Positions 23,626 to 26,204 of a stretch of 26,204 nucleotides of DNA are shown one piece after another. Position numbers and translations under genes: made by a program. This DNA comes from Bacteroidales bacterium (lineage in GTDB: Bacteria; Bacteroidota; Bacteroidia; Bacteroidales; UBA932): assembly GCA_004552615.1 (NCBI GenBank), contig SFNZ01000016.1:1-26204 (forward strand), in the 5' to 3' direction. Position 1 is the first letter of the stretch. Each line of letters begins with the position of its first letter. Below the pieces are notes generated by a model. It was not told the DNA's origin. It ran no database searches and worked only from the letters and a program-made list of their open reading frames with translations.

Positions 23626-24417
23626 ATGCCACGCAAAGAGAAAATCCGTGAAATGTTCGACGGCATTGCCGGTGACTACGACAAGCTGAACCACATAATG
23701 TCCCTGGACATTGACAGGACCTGGCGCAAACGGGCCCTGAAACGGATTTTCCGTGCTACGGCAGCTGAGCGGCGCAGATTCCGTACGGAAGGCAACCGGC
23801 CGGCCGGATTTCCCGCCGCGATACTCGACATAGCCTGCGGAACGGGAGACTTCTCGATTGCCATTGCAAGGGAAATGCTCAGGCGCAGCGATTCCCGGAA
23901 GGTTGATGGCGGACAATGCCGGGCCTCCGGTCATGTGACAGGAGTGGACCTGTCCGACGGGATGCTCGGGGTAATGAGGGAGAAGGTCGAAAAGGAACGT
24001 CTTGGCAATATAATCTCTTGTGAAACAGGTGACTGCGAGAATCTGCGTTTCCCTGACGGGTCATTCGACAGGGTCACTGTGGCTTTCGGAGTCAGGAATT
24101 TCGAGAACAGGGAAAAAGGCCTGAAGGAAATGCTGCGAGTCCTCCGTCCGGGAGGCCGCATGGTGATTCTGGAACTGTCCGTGCCGTCGAATGCATTCTT
24201 CAGATGGATGTTCAATCTGTATTTCCTGCACATTCTTCCGGTCATAGGAGGAAGAGTCTCCGGCGACAAGTCCGCCTACAGGTATCTTCCCGCATCGGTC
24301 CTCGGATTCCCCGGACGCAAGGCCTTCATGCAGACCCTTCGCGACTGCGGATTCACCAATGTAACCCACAAGGCGTTCACCCTCGGCATCTGCAGGATGT
24401 ACACGGGAGAAAAATAA
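23626..24417 (+). CDS. menG: Demethylmenaquinone methyltransferase (MenG/UbiE)
   Basis: A 263-residue product. Family signatures in order: IREMFDGIAGDYDKLNHIMS at the N-terminus, ILDIACGTGDFSIAIA (SAM motif I), VTGVDLSDGML, RVTVAFGVRNFENREKGLKE (the ubiE signature) and MLRVLRPGGRMVILELSVPS. It methylates 2-demethylmenaquinol with SAM, the last step of menaquinone synthesis, at the inner face of the membrane. Two charged insertions, about residues 46-66 (ATAAERRRFRTEG region) and 87-104 (RRSDSRKVDGGQ region), make it about 20-30 residues longer than typical members. The 3' end is only 6 bp from the convergent hipT gene, with no terminator between. Confidence 0.94.
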   Translation: MPRKEKIREMFDGIAGDYDKLNHIMSLDIDRTWRKRALKRIFRATAAERRRFRTEGNRPAGFPAAILDIACGTGDFSIAIAREMLRRSDSRKVDGGQCRASGHVTGVDLSDGMLGVMREKVEKERLGNIISCETGDCENLRFPDGSFDRVTVAFGVRNFENREKGLKEMLRVLRPGGRMVILELSVPSNAFFRWMFNLYFLHILPVIGGRVSGDKSAYRYLPASVLGFPGRKAFMQTLRDCGFTNVTHKAFTLGICRMYTGEK

Positions 24418-24423
24418 TCTGCA

Positions 24424-25353
24424 CTATACACATCCAAGCCTTTTTGCCAGCAGTGCTTTGTAGCTCTCCTTCATCTGAATATCAAGGAAAGATGAATCAA
24501 TGAAGTCACAGAACGCAGGATAGAGTTTGATGTATTTCTTCTTGAGATTGGAGAACACTTTTGCGGGGATACCACAAGTTTCGAATGCTTTCTCGAAATC
24601 TGAATCTTTGAGATTCTTTTTTCTGCCATTCAAGGTCAGCGCCAGTTCCTCGTCATCCGCAGGATTGACTATGGCTACGTTAAGCATATCGTACGCTGGA
24701 GCCAGACGCACGTCACCACTTGGCTGAAATAGTGAGAAGTTCTTAAGATGCATATCGTTATTGCCGGTCAGCCAGGAGAAATACACGACCTCGAGGAAGT
24801 CTGTTACGTCCATCTGAGGATTTGAAGAATACTTTCTGACAGCCTTTGCAATCTGCTCGTATGAACTTTTGTATTTATGCTCGGTCTGGCGCTCGGTGAG
24901 CTGGCACATATCCTCCATCGCAATCTTGTCGCCGTCTTTTGTCCGGTCTATCCTTCTGGTTATGTACCCGAGCGAACCATCTTTCATCCTTATCAGGGAG
25001 TGGGGGACAATTTTGATCTTGGCGAGCCGGGCAAGATGCATTGTCAAATCCTCATTCTTCGGAAGCATAGCGAACCGTTCCGTCTGAGGCTTGAAAATGT
25101 AATCGCCCCATAGTCCAACGATAGTAAGTTTCCGGCTGTCCCGGTGTTTGTCCAAATGAAGTGATAATTTCGGCTGCACGCCGGTCAGCGTTGTCTGCGA
25201 CTGGATGATTTTTTCCGCAAGCTCATCCATTTCATCCCTCGTATAGTTCAAAGCCGGAGCCTCCGTAGTTCCGAAAAACTTCTTCGCGCACTCCTTGTGG
25301 AAATCGACTTCTCCCGAAGCCAATTCCTTATAGCAATACAGGCACTTACTCAT
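24424..25353 (-). CDS. hipT: HipT-like serine/threonine kinase toxin (HipA C-domain protein)
   Basis: A 309-residue product taken from the ATG at 25353 (MSKCLYCYKEL); in-frame ATGs at 25362 and 25365 are alternatives. Residues 4-22 form a small zinc-ribbon-like motif (C4, C7, H19, C22). The kinase part has the Gly-rich loop TTLTGVQPKLSL (54-65), a lysine in YIFKPQ (K88), E101 in KNEDLTMHLA, the catalytic site TGNNDMHLKN (D200, N205), and the metal-binding YDML (D222). It lacks the HipA N-subdomain, which is encoded by the preceding gene. HipA/HipT toxins phosphorylate aminoacyl-tRNA synthetases, stopping translation. The loop has T55-L56-T57 where HipT of E. coli has a Ser-x-Ser phospho-acceptor pair. 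It overlaps hipS by 8 bp. Confidence 0.85.
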   Translation of the reverse strand: MSKCLYCYKELASGEVDFHKECAKKFFGTTEAPALNYTRDEMDELAEKIIQSQTTLTGVQPKLSLHLDKHRDSRKLTIVGLWGDYIFKPQTERFAMLPKNEDLTMHLARLAKIKIVPHSLIRMKDGSLGYITRRIDRTKDGDKIAMEDMCQLTERQTEHKYKSSYEQIAKAVRKYSSNPQMDVTDFLEVVYFSWLTGNNDMHLKNFSLFQPSGDVRLAPAYDMLNVAIVNPADDEELALTLNGRKKNLKDSDFEKAFETCGIPAKVFSNLKKKYIKLYPAFCDFIDSSFLDIQMKESYKALLAKRLGCV

Positions 25354-25666
25354 CAGCTTCATCATTTAGCGGTTCAACACTAACTGCTCCGATGCAGTCC
25401 TTGCAGCAAAGCAGAAGCAGCGCAAAGCGGTCCAGTTCGCTAATATCCGTGTTCCTGAGCGCCACGTCCAACAACCATCCTTCCGGGATCAGCCCGTCAA
25501 AGAAAGGGAAGAGGACAGGAGACTTGTACGGCTTGTCGCTGAGCGGCAAAGTAAGGCTGACGGCGGAAGGGGAATCAGATGCCAGATATTCCATGTCATA
25601 TTGGAATTCGTAGCCTTCGTCTGTCTCCTTAAGACTCGTCACCTTTCTTCCGGGGTACCAATTCAT
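25346..25666 (-). CDS. hipS: HipS-like protein (stand-alone HipA N-subdomain)
   Basis: A 106-residue product, MNWYPGRKVTSLKETDEGYE onward. It matches the HipA N-terminal (couple_hipA) domain: ETDEGYEFQYDMEYLAS, VSLTLPLSDKPYKSPVLFPF, FDGLIPEGWLLDVALR, and DRFALLLLCCKDCIGAVSVEP at the end. In canonical HipA this domain is fused to the kinase; here a stop codon separates them, and the frames overlap by 8 bp. In the HipBST system of enteropathogenic E. coli the free N-subdomain protein is the antitoxin that blocks the kinase. Its length is nearly the same as the E. coli HipS I recall (about 103 residues). The ATG at 25666 overlaps hipB by 38 bp in another frame, which indicates translational coupling. 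Antitoxin function is inferred by homology and gene order. Confidence 0.82.
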   Translation of the reverse strand: MNWYPGRKVTSLKETDEGYEFQYDMEYLASDSPSAVSLTLPLSDKPYKSPVLFPFFDGLIPEGWLLDVALRNTDISELDRFALLLLCCKDCIGAVSVEPLNDEADE

Positions 25667-25841
25667 AATCGAAGAGCGCGAAAACCTGAGCGACCTTGTC
25701 CATGCGGACAGTTGCTTTCCCTTGTTCCAGTTCCCGGACGAAGTTCAGACCTACGCCAGACTTCATCGCCAGGTCAACTTGAGTCAGTCCGTTTTCCTTG
25801 CGGAGCTGCTTCAGCTTTCTTGATATTAAATTGGTTGCCAT
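25629..25841 (-). CDS. hipB: HipB-like XRE antitoxin/repressor
   Basis: A 70-residue product starting MATNLISRKLKQLRKENGLT. It is almost entirely one XRE helix-turn-helix domain: LTQVDLAMKSGVGLNFVRELEQGKATVRMDKVAQVFALFDYEL. This is the compact HipB form, with a short C-terminal tail ending RKKGDES. HipB dimers bind operators in their own promoter and take part in complexes with the toxin. It is the first gene of the hipB-hipS-hipT operon. Upstream lies an A+T-rich region with a perfect 12-bp palindrome and two -7-like boxes, suitable for autoregulation. Confidence 0.88.
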   Translation of the reverse strand: MATNLISRKLKQLRKENGLTQVDLAMKSGVGLNFVRELEQGKATVRMDKVAQVFALFDYELVPRKKGDES

Positions 25842-25857
25842 AACTACATTCTTTCTG

Positions 25858-25914
25858 ATGCAAAAATACTGAAATATTTCAAAAGTATATCAGTTATGAT
25901 GTACTTTTTTGCAT
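25858..25914 (-). promoter_or_regulatory. hipBST promoter/operator region
   Basis: Two perfect TAnnTTTG boxes on the minus strand (TATTTTTG at 25861-25868 and TACTTTTG at 25880-25887). Between and overlapping them is a perfect 12-bp palindrome, TGAAATATTTCA (25870-25881). An outer inverted repeat ATGCAAAAA (25858-25866) / TTTTTGCAT (25906-25914) encloses them. Neither box has a clean -33 TTTG. The arrangement suggests HipB binding that occludes the promoter. Confidence 0.5.
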
Positions 25915-25969
25915 TGCATGGGTGATTATATGCGGTAGGATGTAATCGTCTACCCCGCACAATAATTGA

Positions 25970-26000
25970 ACCCCGGAAGTGAGAGTCCAGCTTCCGGGGT
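25970..26000 (-). terminator. Terminator of the right-edge gene
   Basis: A 10-bp perfect stem ACCCCGGAAG (25970-25979) / CTTCCGGGGT (25991-26000) with an 11-nt loop, 25 bp after the stop codon at 26025. On the minus strand it is followed by the T-rich TTCAATTATT. It isolates hipB from upstream read-through. Confidence 0.7.
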
Positions 26001-26024
26001 CCGTCCTTTGGGAATCAAACCTTA

Positions 26025-26204
26025 CTATTTAAGATAACCTACGTTGAAGGTAACTTGGGCATTCAGATTGGAATAATTGGACGCAGTAAGGAAACCTGAA
26101 TAATTGTCTTCCGTAAGCTCGGTACTGCAGCACTTCCCTTTCACAAGAACAGGCGCATCAGCCGTTCCGACGGTAAAAGGCTTCCCGCCGCTCTTGGCAT
26201 GTCC
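26025..26204 (-). CDS. C-terminal end of an unidentified protein, cut by window edge
   Basis: A minus-strand frame open from the right edge to a TAG at 26025-26027 gives the last 59 residues of a protein, beginning GHAKSGGKPFTVGTADAPVL and ending NAQVTFNVGYLK. It contains a CC pair (VKGKCCSTELTED) and an alternating polar/hydrophobic C-terminus that looks beta-rich. It is followed by a strong hairpin terminator, which supports a real gene end. I do not recognise the family. Confidence 0.6.
   Translation of the reverse strand, partial: GHAKSGGKPFTVGTADAPVLVKGKCCSTELTEDNYSGFLTASNYSNLNAQVTFNVGYLK

Noticed and set aside
26025..26204. Assigning the right-edge fragment to fimbrillin-like or autotransporter proteins
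   Set aside because: Only 59 C-terminal residues are visible and no diagnostic motif is present.

Overview
The window looks like chromosomal DNA of a gut-type Bacteroidota, most likely a member of the Bacteroidales. The evidence is the set of gene families (BACON-domain lipoproteins, a TonB receptor with a CarboxypepD_reg-like N-terminus, DUF5689, a 6-bladed beta-propeller lipoprotein, M64 peptidase, MenG, DUF4160/DUF2442), the scarcity of Shine-Dalgarno sites, and repeated Bacteroidota-type promoters (-33 TTTG/TTG, about 20 bp, -7 TAnnTTTG). No tRNA, rRNA, CRISPR array or intact insertion sequence was seen. Genus cannot be fixed from the sequence alone.

Layout. Positions 1-535 hold a truncated XRE regulator and a small four-cysteine protein on the minus strand. 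A divergent promoter separates them from a short Smr-domain protein (622-1284). Positions 1277-1779 are a decayed stretch with remnants on both strands. Next, on the minus strand, come recO and rdgB (coupled by a 4-bp ATGA overlap) and a beta-propeller lipoprotein. A 45-bp promoter-bearing direct repeat lies before rdgB and again beyond the lipoprotein gene. On the plus strand follow a DUF4160-DUF2442 pair, an S41 processing protease, a 283-bp structured leader and malate dehydrogenase with a clear terminator. Then comes a three-gene lipoprotein operon (8111-11993) whose middle gene is a BACON-M64 metallopeptidase.

The largest unit is a minus-strand operon running from a promoter near 22500 down to 12003. 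In transcription order it encodes an OB-fold/BACON lipoprotein, a BACON-DNA/RNA non-specific endonuclease lipoprotein, an endonuclease/exonuclease/phosphatase-fold lipoprotein, a TonB-dependent receptor without a SusD partner, a DUF5689 (OB-like) lipoprotein, and an M3 metallopeptidase. I infer a surface system that captures, cuts and imports nucleic acid or its products. The M3 peptidase may simply be co-transcribed.

Divergent from that operon is a plus-strand pair: an RlmI-like SAM methyltransferase and menG (menaquinone synthesis). Convergent with menG, at 24424-25841, is a three-gene hipB-hipS-hipT module, in which the HipA N-subdomain is a separate 106-residue protein and the kinase a separate 309-residue protein, as in the tripartite HipBST toxin-antitoxin systems. 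The right edge holds the C-terminal end of an unidentified protein and its terminator.

The two most interesting systems are the HipBST-like module and the candidate nucleic-acid utilisation operon. Secondary points of interest are the duplicated and decayed promoter around the beta-propeller gene and the structured mdh leader.
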